Of a stretch of 64,000 nucleotides of DNA, positions 26,817 to 34,581 are shown piece by piece (position 1 is the first letter of the stretch; every line of letters begins with the position of its first letter). A program made the position numbers and the translations under genes. The notes beneath the pieces are model-generated. The model did not search any database. It was not told the origin of the DNA and worked only from the letters and a program-made list of their open reading frames with translations. Location of the stretch: NCBI RefSeq assembly GCF_900167135.1, contig NZ_FUWZ01000005.1:622516-686515 (forward strand), read 5' to 3'. The DNA is from Chitinophaga eiseniae (lineage in GTDB: Bacteria > Bacteroidota > Bacteroidia > Chitinophagales > Chitinophagaceae).

Positions 26817-28426
26817 AAACCCATACTACACTGTTGCTGGCAATACTCCTTGCCGGCAACAGCCTTTTGGCGCAACAGCCGGAACGGCCAAAGCTGGTCG
26901 TAGGCATTATGATAGACCAGATGCGGTGGGACTACCTGTACCGGTATTATAACCGTTACGGCAATACGGGATTTAAACGTTTGCTCCGGGAAGGGTTCAG
27001 CTGCGAGCAAACGATGATCGACTATGTACCGTCCGTTACCGCCAGCGGCCACGCCGCAGTATACACCGGCGCCGGTCCCGCAATGAACGGTATTGTGGGC
27101 AACGACTGGTATGACCGTCAGACGGGGAAGTCCGTTTATTGTGTGTACGATAGCGCGGTCAACACGATCGGAGGTGCTTCACCCACAGCAGGCGGTATGT
27201 CGCCCCGCCACCTGATGAGCACCACCATCGGAGACGAACTACGTATCGGTACTGGTTTTCAGAGCAGAGTAGTAGGCATCGCGCTGAAAGACAGGGCGGC
27301 GATATTGCCCGCCGGCCACGGCGCCAACGCCGCCTTCTGGTACGACGACGCCACCGGCAATTTCATCACCAGCTCCTGGTATATGGACAGTCTGCCTGCA
27401 TGGGCAACGGCTTTCAACAAAGAGCAACGTGCTGCCAGCTATATACAGCAGCCGTGGAAAACATTATTCCCGCTTGCTTCCTATACCGCCAGCACGGCAG
27501 ATGATAAACACTATGAGGTGCCTCTGCCGGGAGAAGATAAGCCGGTGTTCATCCATCAGTTCAACAAAGGGAAAGACTATGGTCTGCTCAAATATTCGCC
27601 ACTGGGCAACACACTGACGCTGGATTTTGCAAAGGCGGCTATCCAGGGATATGCCTTAGGCAGCACGGCCACGGATATGCTGGCGCTCAGCTTCTCTACC
27701 CCGGATATCGCCGGCCATAGCTTCGGTCCCGATGCCATCGAAATGGAAGACATGTACCTTCGGCTGGATAAAGAACTCGGCGAATTCCTCACCTGGCTGG
27801 ACCAACGCTACGGCAACGACTACCTTGTGTTTCTCACCGCAGATCACGGCGCTATCAATTCACCAGGCTTTCTGCAGGACCACCGTCTGCCTGGCAGGGC
27901 CGAGAAAATAGGCCGGGCGGCCGCGCTTAATGAAGCCATCAGCAAGCAGCTGGGCGTGCCTAAAGCCATCCTCTCCGACGCCGGTTCGCAGCTGTACCTC
28001 GATACGGCCGCTATCCGTAAGGCCGGCGTACCGCTGGCATCGGTGCAGCAGTTGATAAAGGCGCAACTGAAAGCTATGCCCGGTATCGCCGACGTGATGA
28101 CCGCGGAAGAAATGCACAACGGCTATCTCCCTGCTCTATTCAATGATATTTACCTCAACGGCTGGCATGCCAAACGTAGCGGGGACATGATGGTGATACC
28201 CGCGCCGGGCGTGAAGAACGGCAGCATCATGGGGACAACGCATGGAACGATGTACCCTTATGATACCCATATCCCATTGATATGGTTCGGCTGGGGGATC
28301 AGCCATGGCGTTAGTTATAGAAATATCGGGATGACGGATATTGCAGCCACGGTATGTGCCCTGTTGCGGATACAGATGCCGGGCGGAAGTACAGGGAAGG
28401 TGATAACCGAGGTGATGGGAAAGTAA
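26813..28426 (+). CDS. pafA: PafA-like alkaline phosphatase (type I phosphodiesterase superfamily)
   Basis: Exported phosphatase of 537 residues with a signal peptide (hydrophobic LLLAILLAGNSLLAQQ). The alkaline phosphatase fold is seen in VVGIMIDQMRWDYLYRY with the first metal-binding aspartate and in PSVTASGHAAVYTG with the threonine nucleophile. A KDRAAILPAGHGANAAFW segment matches the Lys/Arg pair that PafA uses to bind phosphate, and TADHG and THGT-x-YP-xD-x-HIP carry further metal ligands. PafA enzymes are broad phosphomonoesterases that are not inhibited by phosphate, fitting a carbon or phosphate scavenging role. The ATG overlaps the previous stop by 4 bp. Substrate range is inferred. 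Confidence 0.92.
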   Translation: MKTHTTLLLAILLAGNSLLAQQPERPKLVVGIMIDQMRWDYLYRYYNRYGNTGFKRLLREGFSCEQTMIDYVPSVTASGHAAVYTGAGPAMNGIVGNDWYDRQTGKSVYCVYDSAVNTIGGASPTAGGMSPRHLMSTTIGDELRIGTGFQSRVVGIALKDRAAILPAGHGANAAFWYDDATGNFITSSWYMDSLPAWATAFNKEQRAASYIQQPWKTLFPLASYTASTADDKHYEVPLPGEDKPVFIHQFNKGKDYGLLKYSPLGNTLTLDFAKAAIQGYALGSTATDMLALSFSTPDIAGHSFGPDAIEMEDMYLRLDKELGEFLTWLDQRYGNDYLVFLTADHGAINSPGFLQDHRLPGRAEKIGRAAALNEAISKQLGVPKAILSDAGSQLYLDTAAIRKAGVPLASVQQLIKAQLKAMPGIADVMTAEEMHNGYLPALFNDIYLNGWHAKRSGDMMVIPAPGVKNGSIMGTTHGTMYPYDTHIPLIWFGWGISHGVSYRNIGMTDIAATVCALLRIQMPGGSTGKVITEVMGK

Positions 28427-28562
28427 TAAACCGCGCATAAGACGGAAATAACCAACGATAGTCCCGAAAAAAATACTTTATTTTAAAAGAAAAAATAGCC
28501 GGAAGGAAGGCCCAGTGAGGACAAAACACCTGCGAGGATTGAGGAGGCGTTACAGGCACAAT

Positions 28563-28603
28563 AAAAAAATGACCGATGTACTCACTACATCGGTCATTTT
28601 TTT
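28563..28603. terminator. Bidirectional terminator after the phosphatase operon
   Basis: A perfect 18-bp stem (arms 28563-28580 and 28586-28603, loop CTCAC) that starts with seven A and ends with seven T. It lies between the convergent phosphatase operon and the 28625-29152 gene and can terminate transcripts from both sides. Confidence 0.9.
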
Positions 28604-28624
28604 ATAACCCTTCAATAAACCGGC

Positions 28625-29152
28625 TTAATTCGACCGAATACCATCAATCAGCCAGTCATTATTAACTTTTACCAGCTTGTAAATGAGTTTATAGGTAGGG
28701 TAATTTTTAAAGCGCAGGGTGATGGTCGCTGTATTACCAATGATTACGGGCGTCGTTTTTTGCAGCACAGCCAGTACTTCCTTATGCTCCGGCGGGTCCT
28801 GGCTCAGGGTGTATTCGTCACTGTCCCTGCCGCTGGCGTAGCCATCTTTTTTGATGTATTTCTCCATCTCCTGGTAATATTTTTCTTTTTCCGCTAAGTA
28901 AGCAGGAGAGAAGAGGCCTGTGTTCCTGAGGTTATTTAAGTACGTTTTGATATTGGGTTTGTTCAGCTTCAGGATGTCCATGCCGTCTACTTCTTTGAAG
29001 CACTGGTCTTCCTGGTTGACCGGGCTGTTGGGATTGTCCAGTAAGGTAAATAGTTTCTTTACAGGTAGCGAGGGGCTGTTTTGCTGGGCAGACAACGGGT
29101 GAAATGCAAACAAGGCTAAAAAGAAGGCAATACAAAAAACTTGTAGCTTCAT
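28625..29152 (-). CDS. Exported protein of unknown function (DUF3828-like?)
   Basis: Secreted protein of 175 residues with a signal peptide ending in LSAQQ. The mature part is small and mixed alpha/beta, closing with a strand-rich segment (TITLRFKNYPTYKLIYKLVKVNNDWLI) that ends in a NDWLIDGI motif. That ending is typical of the DUF3828/NTF2-like group of small exported proteins, but the assignment is tentative. No catalytic residues are apparent. It converges on the phosphatase operon across a strong terminator and shares a short divergent spacer with the SMI1/KNR4-like gene. Confidence 0.7.
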   Translation of the reverse strand: MKLQVFCIAFFLALFAFHPLSAQQNSPSLPVKKLFTLLDNPNSPVNQEDQCFKEVDGMDILKLNKPNIKTYLNNLRNTGLFSPAYLAEKEKYYQEMEKYIKKDGYASGRDSDEYTLSQDPPEHKEVLAVLQKTTPVIIGNTATITLRFKNYPTYKLIYKLVKVNNDWLIDGIRSN

Positions 29153-29190
29153 GTCTTATTTTTATGGTTTAAAATTGGAACGCCAAATAT

Positions 29191-29658
29191 ATGATCATTG
29201 ACGATATAGAAATCAAAATTAGTAAGAAACTTCCCGGGCGCTATAAGCATTTTCTGAATGAAATAGATGACTATTGTTTTGTCTCTTATAATGAATACAA
29301 AGACGAATTCCCGGAGAGCAGGGGTGTTGACTGGTTCTTTTGGGGCGAACAACGGTTGGCGGAGCAGGTGGTTGTCAATGGTGCGTCGGCCAATCGGAGT
29401 GCATGGGAGATAATAATATCCTACATGGAAATTAAATGCGGCGTAGTGGATGACGCAACGACTTTTGTTGCCATCGCCGAAGATGAAGGAGATATATACT
29501 CTATCTGGATGCCCGGGAAAACTTTTCCGTATGGGTGTATATGCATGATTCCGGAGAAAGGAAGAAGCTGGAAAGTAGCTTTGAGGAGTGGATGGAAAAT
29601 GCATCTGGCACGAGCTAAATCTCCCTGTTTCCGTTTTTCTAAGATGCCCTCATCATGA
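29191..29658 (+). CDS. SMI1/KNR4-like small protein, probably frameshifted near its end
   Basis: Small cytoplasmic protein, 155 residues as read. The first 125 residues look like a SMI1/KNR4 (SUKH) fold: ISKKLPGRYKHFLNEIDDYC, a VDWFFWGEQRLAE helix and VAIAEDEGDIYSIW. After PEKG near 29565 the reading becomes Arg/Ser/Cys-rich and unlike the family. A one-base shift at the GGAAGAAG stretch instead gives KKLESSFEEWMENASGTS and a stop at 29616-29618, which is a typical SUKH ending and avoids the present overlap with the HxlR gene. SUKH proteins are often immunity factors against toxins; no toxin gene is adjacent. Family assignment is moderate. Confidence 0.55.
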   Translation: MIIDDIEIKISKKLPGRYKHFLNEIDDYCFVSYNEYKDEFPESRGVDWFFWGEQRLAEQVVVNGASANRSAWEIIISYMEIKCGVVDDATTFVAIAEDEGDIYSIWMPGKTFPYGCICMIPEKGRSWKVALRSGWKMHLARAKSPCFRFSKMPSS

Positions 29659-29989
29659 TTCTTTTCCGGTGTTTTTTACCCCAGTCTTCCATTTCAAGGA
29701 TTAATTTTTTGAGCGTCCTTCCATAGGGAGTGATGGCATATTCAATATAAACTGGTGAATCATCGTACACCTTACGGGTGATCAATTGGTTCATTTCAAG
29801 ATCACGTAATTCCTTAACAAGCATTTTGGGAGTAATACCTTGCGTAAGCTGTTGTAAATCTTTAAATCTTCGTTTTTCGAACATCAGCAGCATGAGTATC
29901 TGCAGCTTCCATTTGCCGCTTAAAATATCCAACACATCCCTGATAGGTAGGATGGAGCGGGCACATTCTTCTATTGACGCTTTTTTCAT
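29639..29989 (-). CDS. HxlR-family winged-helix regulator
   Basis: DNA-binding protein of 116 residues with the whole HxlR signature: the ILPIRDVLDILSGKWKLQILMLL start, the recognition helix QGITPKMLVKELRDLE, and the wing ending in VEYAITPYGRTL-like YIEYAITPYGRTL. The only cysteine is in EECARSI near the N-terminus, the position where redox-sensing HxlR proteins such as HypR/YodB-type regulators carry their sensor cysteine, so oxidative or electrophile sensing is possible. It is divergent from an NTF2-like gene and an inverted repeat lies between them, suggesting autoregulation and control of that gene. Confidence 0.9.
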   Translation of the reverse strand: MKKASIEECARSILPIRDVLDILSGKWKLQILMLLMFEKRRFKDLQQLTQGITPKMLVKELRDLEMNQLITRKVYDDSPVYIEYAITPYGRTLKKLILEMEDWGKKHRKRIMMRAS

Positions 29990-30016
29990 TTGTTTGAACG
30001 CTGTTTTTAAAGTTAC

Positions 30017-30030
30017 TATACTTTGGTATA
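30017..30030. promoter_or_regulatory. Candidate HxlR operator palindrome
   Basis: A dyad TATAC-TTTG-GTATA lies between the divergent HxlR and NTF2-like genes, 28 bp upstream of the HxlR start. Winged-helix dimers of this family bind such short AT-rich dyads in the intergenic region; binding here is inferred. Confidence 0.4.
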
Positions 30031-30040
30031 CTACTATCTT

Positions 30041-30066
30041 TTGTAAAGTAAAAGTAGATAGTTTTG
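30041..30066 (+). promoter_or_regulatory. Candidate promoter of the NTF2-like gene
   Basis: TTG at 30041-30043 and TAGTTTTG at 30059-30066 (consensus TAnnTTTG). The 15-bp spacing is shorter than the usual 17-23, so only the -7 element is a good match. Confidence 0.35.
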
Positions 30067-30132
30067 GTGTATTGAGGCCTCAGATATTTTATTCAAAAGT
30101 ACCAGATCTATTCACCAATAATAAACAATAAA

Positions 30133-30522
30133 ATGATACAGGAAGCGCCAATAGCGACAACTCCGGATAAAACAACAGAGGTGTTCATTTACTACTACAA
30201 CCAGGGGAATGTTGACAATCTGATCAACGCTTATTATGAACAAGATGCGGTTATTGCTGCGAGTCCGGGTAAAACTGCCCGGGGAGCGGCATTAAAAAGC
30301 GCATTGGAACCGTATTTTGCTTTAAAGGGAAAGATATCGGGAGGAACAAGGCATACATTAGTCAATGAGGATATAGCATTGCTTATTCTTGACTGGGTAT
30401 TTGACTATACAGATGAAGCGGGAAACCCCACAAAATACGCAGGTACTTCCACAGATGTGGTGCGTAAAGGAGCAGATGGCATATGGCGTTGTATCATTGA
30501 CAACCCACATAATATCAGTTAA
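30133..30522 (+). CDS. NTF2-like / SnoaL-like domain protein
   Basis: Protein of 129 residues with no export signal. It shows the cone-shaped NTF2-like pattern: VFIYYYNQGNVDNLINAYYEQDAVIAASPG, ALKSALEPYF, and the terminal beta strands IALLILDWVFDYTD and GIWRCIIDNPHN. Members of this superfamily include small isomerases, polyketide cyclases and ligand-binding proteins; no catalytic dyad can be chosen. Divergence from an HxlR regulator suggests induction by a small molecule such as an electrophile. Confidence 0.85.
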   Translation: MIQEAPIATTPDKTTEVFIYYYNQGNVDNLINAYYEQDAVIAASPGKTARGAALKSALEPYFALKGKISGGTRHTLVNEDIALLILDWVFDYTDEAGNPTKYAGTSTDVVRKGADGIWRCIIDNPHNIS

Positions 30523-30548
30523 TTCATCAGGGATACGCGGAAAAGTCA

Positions 30549-30580
30549 ATGACCCAACCAAGGTACCTTGGTTGGGTCAT
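30549..30580. terminator. Perfect 32-bp palindrome, probable terminator
   Basis: A perfect 16+16-bp palindrome without loop, centred on GGTACC, lies 27 bp after the NTF2-like stop and is followed by TTTCG. It most likely works as a terminator of that gene, although the lack of a true T-run leaves an operator or cruciform role open. Confidence 0.6.
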
Positions 30581-30748
30581 TTTCGTACTGGAACTGGAAT
30601 TGCCCATGGTACAGCAGTGTGCATAATAACCTATGTTGAAATCTATCGGAAGCGTATATTTATGGGAATTATTCCTTCTATATTTGTTTTGTGCGGTACG
30701 CTGTCTATGGCACCAGATCGGTAAAAACGGGAATTCAAGTGAAAACAC

Positions 30749-31327
30749 ATGATCAAGCATAAGTTAATTATATTCTTTACATTCGGTTTAATAGCCCTTT
30801 CCTGCACTGAAAAGAGAATACGCACACCTAAAGCGTTTCTGAATACTGTAGAGAGGGACACAGATAGCTACGTGAAGGATAAAGACGTATTAGCACGTCA
30901 GATAAGGGAATTCATGACCAAACATGAACAGTCCTTTTATAGCGCTGAATATTATGATTCGACAACGCTGCAAATTGATTCTATACTGTATAATAACGAC
31001 CATCAAAAGGTGATAGTGTTTGTTCTTACAAAGAATCCAATCCACAGACAGCTTATGCCTGCTAAGAATTATAATTGGTATTATAATGCCTTTTGTTATC
31101 TCGGTATACGACAAAAAGATGAATTCAAATTAGAGTGGATGGACTCATTCAATATAATTAATTTCTACGACGGGGAAAAGGCATCAGAAGCTATTAAAGA
31201 CATGTATTTTACCCAGTTCGCTACAATTAGAGAAGTGAATGGGGAATATAAATACAAATATAACTTTGATGACACGCGGTTTTGGAGTGATCCGATTTGG
31301 GAAAAATATTTTGAGAATAATGAATGA
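30749..31327 (+). CDS. Lipoprotein of unknown function
   Basis: Protein of 192 residues with a lipoprotein signal (hydrophobic IIFFTFGLIALS followed by C). The mature part is rich in Tyr, Asp and Lys and mostly alpha/beta (QKVIVFVLTKNPIHRQ, NWYYNAFCYLGIRQKDEFKLEW). I do not recognise a family. The gene and its flanks are clearly AT-richer than the window average, like the rest of 29.2-31.7 kb, so it may be recently acquired. No operon partner is evident. Confidence 0.7.
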   Translation: MIKHKLIIFFTFGLIALSCTEKRIRTPKAFLNTVERDTDSYVKDKDVLARQIREFMTKHEQSFYSAEYYDSTTLQIDSILYNNDHQKVIVFVLTKNPIHRQLMPAKNYNWYYNAFCYLGIRQKDEFKLEWMDSFNIINFYDGEKASEAIKDMYFTQFATIREVNGEYKYKYNFDDTRFWSDPIWEKYFENNE

Positions 31328-31685
31328 TATTGTTTACGCCTTACAACGACCCTATCTCATAAACCGTGTAAATACTAAAAAATCTGAGTGGTCAAAATCC
31401 ACCCCGACCTTCTGTATCGTTCAATAAGGTTTCAACAGCTAAAGAAGGCGACACAAGGATGTTTAAATAAATATAGTCAGTTTCCCGGAGGAGCGATTTA
31501 AGTGGCGAACCAATATTTTAAAACCAGTCCCTGACATGCCGGCTATCAAACCAGCTGGGGACAAACATGCTCGTCGTGTTCCACTACCAGCTAAGGATTA
31601 GGTGTGTCAATGTTGTGTCGCAAATAGTGGGCAATAGTGGGCAGAAGCGGATAAAAGCGTACAAAAACGACATTGACACAAAAAA
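31328..31685. other. Gene-free AT-rich spacer before tRNA-Leu with inverted and direct repeats
   Basis: No supported gene. A perfect 10-bp inverted repeat (31603-31612 and 31671-31680) encloses two direct copies of AATAGTGGGC at 31623-31642. An open frame at 31567-31842 runs straight through the tRNA gene and is rejected. The repeats beside a tRNA could be traces of an integrated element, but no integrase is present. Confidence 0.5.
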
Positions 31686-31718
31686 AATAGGTTGTAAGTC
31701 AAATACTTACAACCTATT
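31686..31718 (-). terminator. Terminator of tRNA-Leu
   Basis: A perfect 14-bp stem (arms 31686-31699 and 31705-31718, loop of five) directly follows the 3' end of the minus-strand tRNA and is followed on that strand by a run of T. Confidence 0.88.
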
Positions 31719-31721
31719 ACG

Positions 31722-31805
31722 TGCCCAGAACTGGATTCGAACCAGCACACCCTTGCGAGCGCTGCGACCTGAACACAGTGCGTCTACCAATTTCGCCATC
31801 TGGGC
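31722..31805 (-). tRNA. tRNA-Leu (anticodon CAG)
   Basis: 84-nt class II tRNA read on the minus strand. The acceptor stem pairs GCCCAGA with TCTGGGC, with discriminator A and no encoded CCA. The D-arm contains GGTAGACGC, the anticodon arm is CTGTG-TTCAGGT-CGCAG with anticodon CAG, the long variable arm folds as CGCTC-GCAA-GGGTG, and the T-loop is TTCGAAT. The long variable arm and identity elements fit leucine. A terminator follows immediately. CCA must be added by the nucleotidyltransferase, which is also encoded in this window. Confidence 0.95.
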
Positions 31806-31876
31806 AGGGCTGTGTCCCTCGTTAAAGGGATTGCAAAGGTAGGATTTTTATATTACCAACCAAATTTATTTTAAAA

Positions 31877-31909
31877 AGAAGCAATAAGTTAAGCTAACTT
31901 ATTGCTTCT
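31877..31909 (-). terminator. Intrinsic terminator after dapD
   Basis: A perfect 15-bp stem (arms 31877-31891 and 31895-31909, three-base loop) lies 9 bp beyond the dapD stop; on the minus strand it is followed by TTTTTAAAAT. Confidence 0.85.
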
Positions 31910-31917
31910 CAAGGATA

Positions 31918-32730
31918 TTATACGGCCACGTTGAACTCACGCAGGGTGTCGTTCAGGCTGGTCTTCAGGTCGGTGGAAGCTTTACGCTGACCGATAATCA
32001 GCGCGCAGGACACCTGGTATTCGCCGGCGGGGAACTTCTTGGTGTAAGTACCGGGGATCACCACGCTGCGGGCAGGTACACGGCCTTTGTATTCGATCGG
32101 CTCCGGACCGCTCACGTCGATGATCTTGGTGGACTGGGTCAGTACCACGTTAGCGCCGAGCACGGCTTCTTTCTCTACGTGCACACCTTCTACTACGATA
32201 CAACGGGAACCTACGAAGCAACCGTCTTCGATGATCACTGGGCTGGCCTGTAGCGGTTCCAGTACGCCGCCGATACCTACGCCACCACTCAGGTGTACGT
32301 GTTTACCGATCTGCGCGCAGGAGCCTACGGTAGCCCAGGTGTCTACCATCGTTCCTTCGTCTACATAAGCGCCGATGTTCACATAAGAAGGCATCAGGAT
32401 ACAACCTTTGGAGATATATGCACCATAACGGGCAATAGCATGTGGCACTACGCGTACACCCAGATCTTTATAGTTGGTCTTCAGCTTCATCTTGTCGTAG
32501 AACTCGAACGGAGGAACAGACATGGTCTCCATCGGCTGAATGGTGAAATACATCAGGATAGCCTGCTTCACCCACTCGTTAACTACCCAGCCGTTCTCTG
32601 TAGGCTGCGCTACTCTCAGGCTACCTTTGTCTACTGCTTCTATCACTGCTTTTACAGCATCGGTATACTGCGTTTCCTGCAACAGGCTTCTGTCAGCCCA
32701 GGCAGCCTGTATTTGTTGTTGTAAATCCAT
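31918..32730 (-). CDS. dapD: 2,3,4,5-tetrahydropyridine-2,6-dicarboxylate N-succinyltransferase
   Basis: Enzyme of 270 residues, the normal DapD length. It transfers succinyl from succinyl-CoA to tetrahydrodipicolinate in the lysine and meso-diaminopimelate pathway, so it feeds peptidoglycan synthesis. The N-terminal helical domain (about 1-100) is followed by a left-handed parallel beta-helix of hexapeptide repeats (GCILMPSYVNIGAYVDEGTM, QIGKHVHLSGGVGIGG, VIIEDGCFVGSRCIVVEGV) and the C-terminal KFPAGEYQVSCALIIG segment. It is a single-gene unit with its own terminator, divergent from a glycosyltransferase. Confidence 0.97.
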   Translation of the reverse strand: MDLQQQIQAAWADRSLLQETQYTDAVKAVIEAVDKGSLRVAQPTENGWVVNEWVKQAILMYFTIQPMETMSVPPFEFYDKMKLKTNYKDLGVRVVPHAIARYGAYISKGCILMPSYVNIGAYVDEGTMVDTWATVGSCAQIGKHVHLSGGVGIGGVLEPLQASPVIIEDGCFVGSRCIVVEGVHVEKEAVLGANVVLTQSTKIIDVSGPEPIEYKGRVPARSVVIPGTYTKKFPAGEYQVSCALIIGQRKASTDLKTSLNDTLREFNVAV

Positions 32731-32816
32731 TGGTGCTTTTTTCGCAAAAGTAATATCTAATAAATGAAATAACGAATAACGAATTTCTTTCGCGGGACTT
32801 CGTATTTTCGCAACAT

Positions 32817-33944
32817 ATGAAGATTGGTTTTGATGCCAAGCGTGCTTTCCAGAATGATACGGGATTGGGCAACTACAGCCGGACCCTCATCTCTTCCCTG
32901 GCAGCTGGCTTCCCGGAGCACCAGTATTTCCTGTTCGCTCCTAAACAAACAGATATGTACAACGCACCGGGCATCCCGGTGATATTACCTGGAAAAGCCT
33001 GGCACCGCTGGTTTAAATCGGCCTGGCGGAGCCGCTATGTGGTAAAGGACCTGCAGCGGTACGGGATCGATCTGTACCACGGCCTCAGTCATGAAATCCC
33101 CTTCGGTATCCCCGGCAGCGGCGTGAAATCGGTGGTGACCATGCATGACCTGATCTTTGAAAGGTATCCCCGGCAATACAACCCCATCGATGTGCTCACT
33201 TATCGCCGCAAAGCCCGCTATGCCTGCGAAAAAGCAGATAAAGTAGTGGCCATCAGCGAACAGACGCGGCAGGACCTCATCACTTATTATCATACCGATC
33301 CGGATAAAATAGAAGTGGTATACCAGAGCTGTGACCCCGCATTTGCAGTGCCGCATACCGGTGCTGAAATAGAAGAATTTCGCAGCCGTTACCACCTGCC
33401 GGAACAGTATTTTCTGTATGTTGGCTCGGTCATTGAAAGGAAAAACCTGCTGGGCATCGTAACGGCGATGAATACACTGAAAGGCGCCATGAATGTGCCA
33501 CTGGTGGTACTGGGCAACGGAAGCAGTTACAAGAAGCAGGTGAAGGAATACCTGGCGGCCAACGGCCTGTCTCAACAGGTGATATGGCTCAACGAACAGG
33601 AACGGCTGCCCAACAGCGCGTTACCGCTGCTCTACCAGGGTGCTGCTGCCTTGTTATATCCTTCTGTGTTTGAAGGTTTTGGCATACCCATCCTGGAAGC
33701 GCTCTGGAGTGGCACGCCGGTGATCACCTCCCATGGCTCCTGTTTTGGGGAGACAGGGGGAGATGCTGCGCTCTACGTTGATCCGCTTAGCATAACCGAC
33801 ATCGCCGGCGCTATGCGCCGCATATTGGCGGAACCGTCACTGGTAGAAGACATGCGCCGCAAAGGATGGATACACGCCCGGCGCTTTACGCCGGAACAAT
33901 GTGCGGCGGATATGATGAAAGTGTACGTGGACCTGGACAAATAA
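32817..33944 (+). CDS. Glycosyltransferase family 4
   Basis: GT-B glycosyltransferase of 375 residues. The N-terminal domain starts MKIGFDAKRAFQNDTGLGNYSR and contains the ligand-like YHGLSHEIPF and the MHDLIFERYP element. The C-terminal nucleotide-sugar domain has the family motifs LYVGSVIERKNLLGIV and VFEGFGIPILEALWSGTPVITS with the E-x7-E pair. Such mannosyl- or glucosyltransferases work on cell-surface polysaccharides or glycolipids; donor and acceptor are unknown. It is 10 bp upstream of the tsaC-like gene and may be co-transcribed with it. Confidence 0.92.
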   Translation: MKIGFDAKRAFQNDTGLGNYSRTLISSLAAGFPEHQYFLFAPKQTDMYNAPGIPVILPGKAWHRWFKSAWRSRYVVKDLQRYGIDLYHGLSHEIPFGIPGSGVKSVVTMHDLIFERYPRQYNPIDVLTYRRKARYACEKADKVVAISEQTRQDLITYYHTDPDKIEVVYQSCDPAFAVPHTGAEIEEFRSRYHLPEQYFLYVGSVIERKNLLGIVTAMNTLKGAMNVPLVVLGNGSSYKKQVKEYLAANGLSQQVIWLNEQERLPNSALPLLYQGAAALLYPSVFEGFGIPILEALWSGTPVITSHGSCFGETGGDAALYVDPLSITDIAGAMRRILAEPSLVEDMRRKGWIHARRFTPEQCAADMMKVYVDLDK

Positions 33945-33954
33945 ACGAACTGCC

Positions 33955-34524
33955 ATGGATTTTGAACAAGATATTAATGCCGCCCTGCCGGTACTGCGCA
34001 GCGGCGGACTCATACTCTATCCCACGGATACCATCTGGGGCATCGGCTGCGACGCTACCAACGAAGCAGCGGTGAAAAAGGTATATGAACTGAAACAACG
34101 CAACGAAAGCAAAAGCCTCGTCATCCTGCTGCCTGATGTGCGGGACCTGCTGCATTACGTGTCCAACCCACGGCCGGATATGGCGGAGCTGCTGGCAGGT
34201 TTCGACCGGCCTACAACGGTCATCTACGAAGGCGCCCTCGGCCTCGCGGCCAACGCCATCAGCGACGACCAGACAGTGGCTATCCGCATCGTAAAGGACA
34301 CTTTCTGCCGCCACCTGCTCAAACGCCTCCGGAAACCCTTGGTGTCCACCTCTGCCAATATCAGTGGTCAACCCAGCCCTGCCAGTTTCCGGGACGTGTC
34401 CCCCGCTATTGTTAACGGCGTGGATTATGTGGTGAAATACCGGCAGGAAGAAGCCGCTGCCGGCGTGGCTTCCAGGATTATCAGGATAGGAAAAGACGGA
34501 TCAATAGCCATAATCCGGGATTAA
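33955..34524 (+). CDS. tsaC: L-threonylcarbamoyladenylate synthase (Sua5/YciO/YrdC family)
   Basis: Protein of 189 residues comprising a YrdC domain only, which is the short TsaC form without the Sua5 extension. The signature is visible as GGLILYPTDTIWGIGCDATN, the basic pair in ELKQRNESKSLVILL, RPTTVIYEG, and the late SANISGQPSP. The enzyme makes threonylcarbamoyl-AMP from threonine, bicarbonate and ATP for t6A37 of ANN-reading tRNAs. YciO paralogues look similar, so the exact subgroup is uncertain. It lies between a glycosyltransferase and the CCA-adding enzyme. Confidence 0.88.
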   Translation: MDFEQDINAALPVLRSGGLILYPTDTIWGIGCDATNEAAVKKVYELKQRNESKSLVILLPDVRDLLHYVSNPRPDMAELLAGFDRPTTVIYEGALGLAANAISDDQTVAIRIVKDTFCRHLLKRLRKPLVSTSANISGQPSPASFRDVSPAIVNGVDYVVKYRQEEAAAGVASRIIRIGKDGSIAIIRD

Positions 34525-34538
34525 ACGGCATTATTTAT

Positions 34539-34546
34539 TACATTTG
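34539..34546 (+). promoter_or_regulatory. Candidate -7 promoter element before cca
   Basis: TACATTTG matches TAnnTTTG exactly and would give a leader of about 30 nt for the CCA-adding enzyme. No good TTG element is found at the right distance upstream. Confidence 0.4.
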
Positions 34547-34581
34547 CGCCCTGATTTCAGCGAAAGGAACAAAAATTTAAT

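Noticed and set aside
31328..31805. Prophage or integrative element at tRNA-Leu
   Set aside because: Only short repeats are seen; there is no integrase, excisionase or structural gene in the flanks.
31567..31842. 91-codon plus-strand frame
   Set aside because: It reads through the tRNA-Leu gene in antisense, including its T-arm and anticodon arm.
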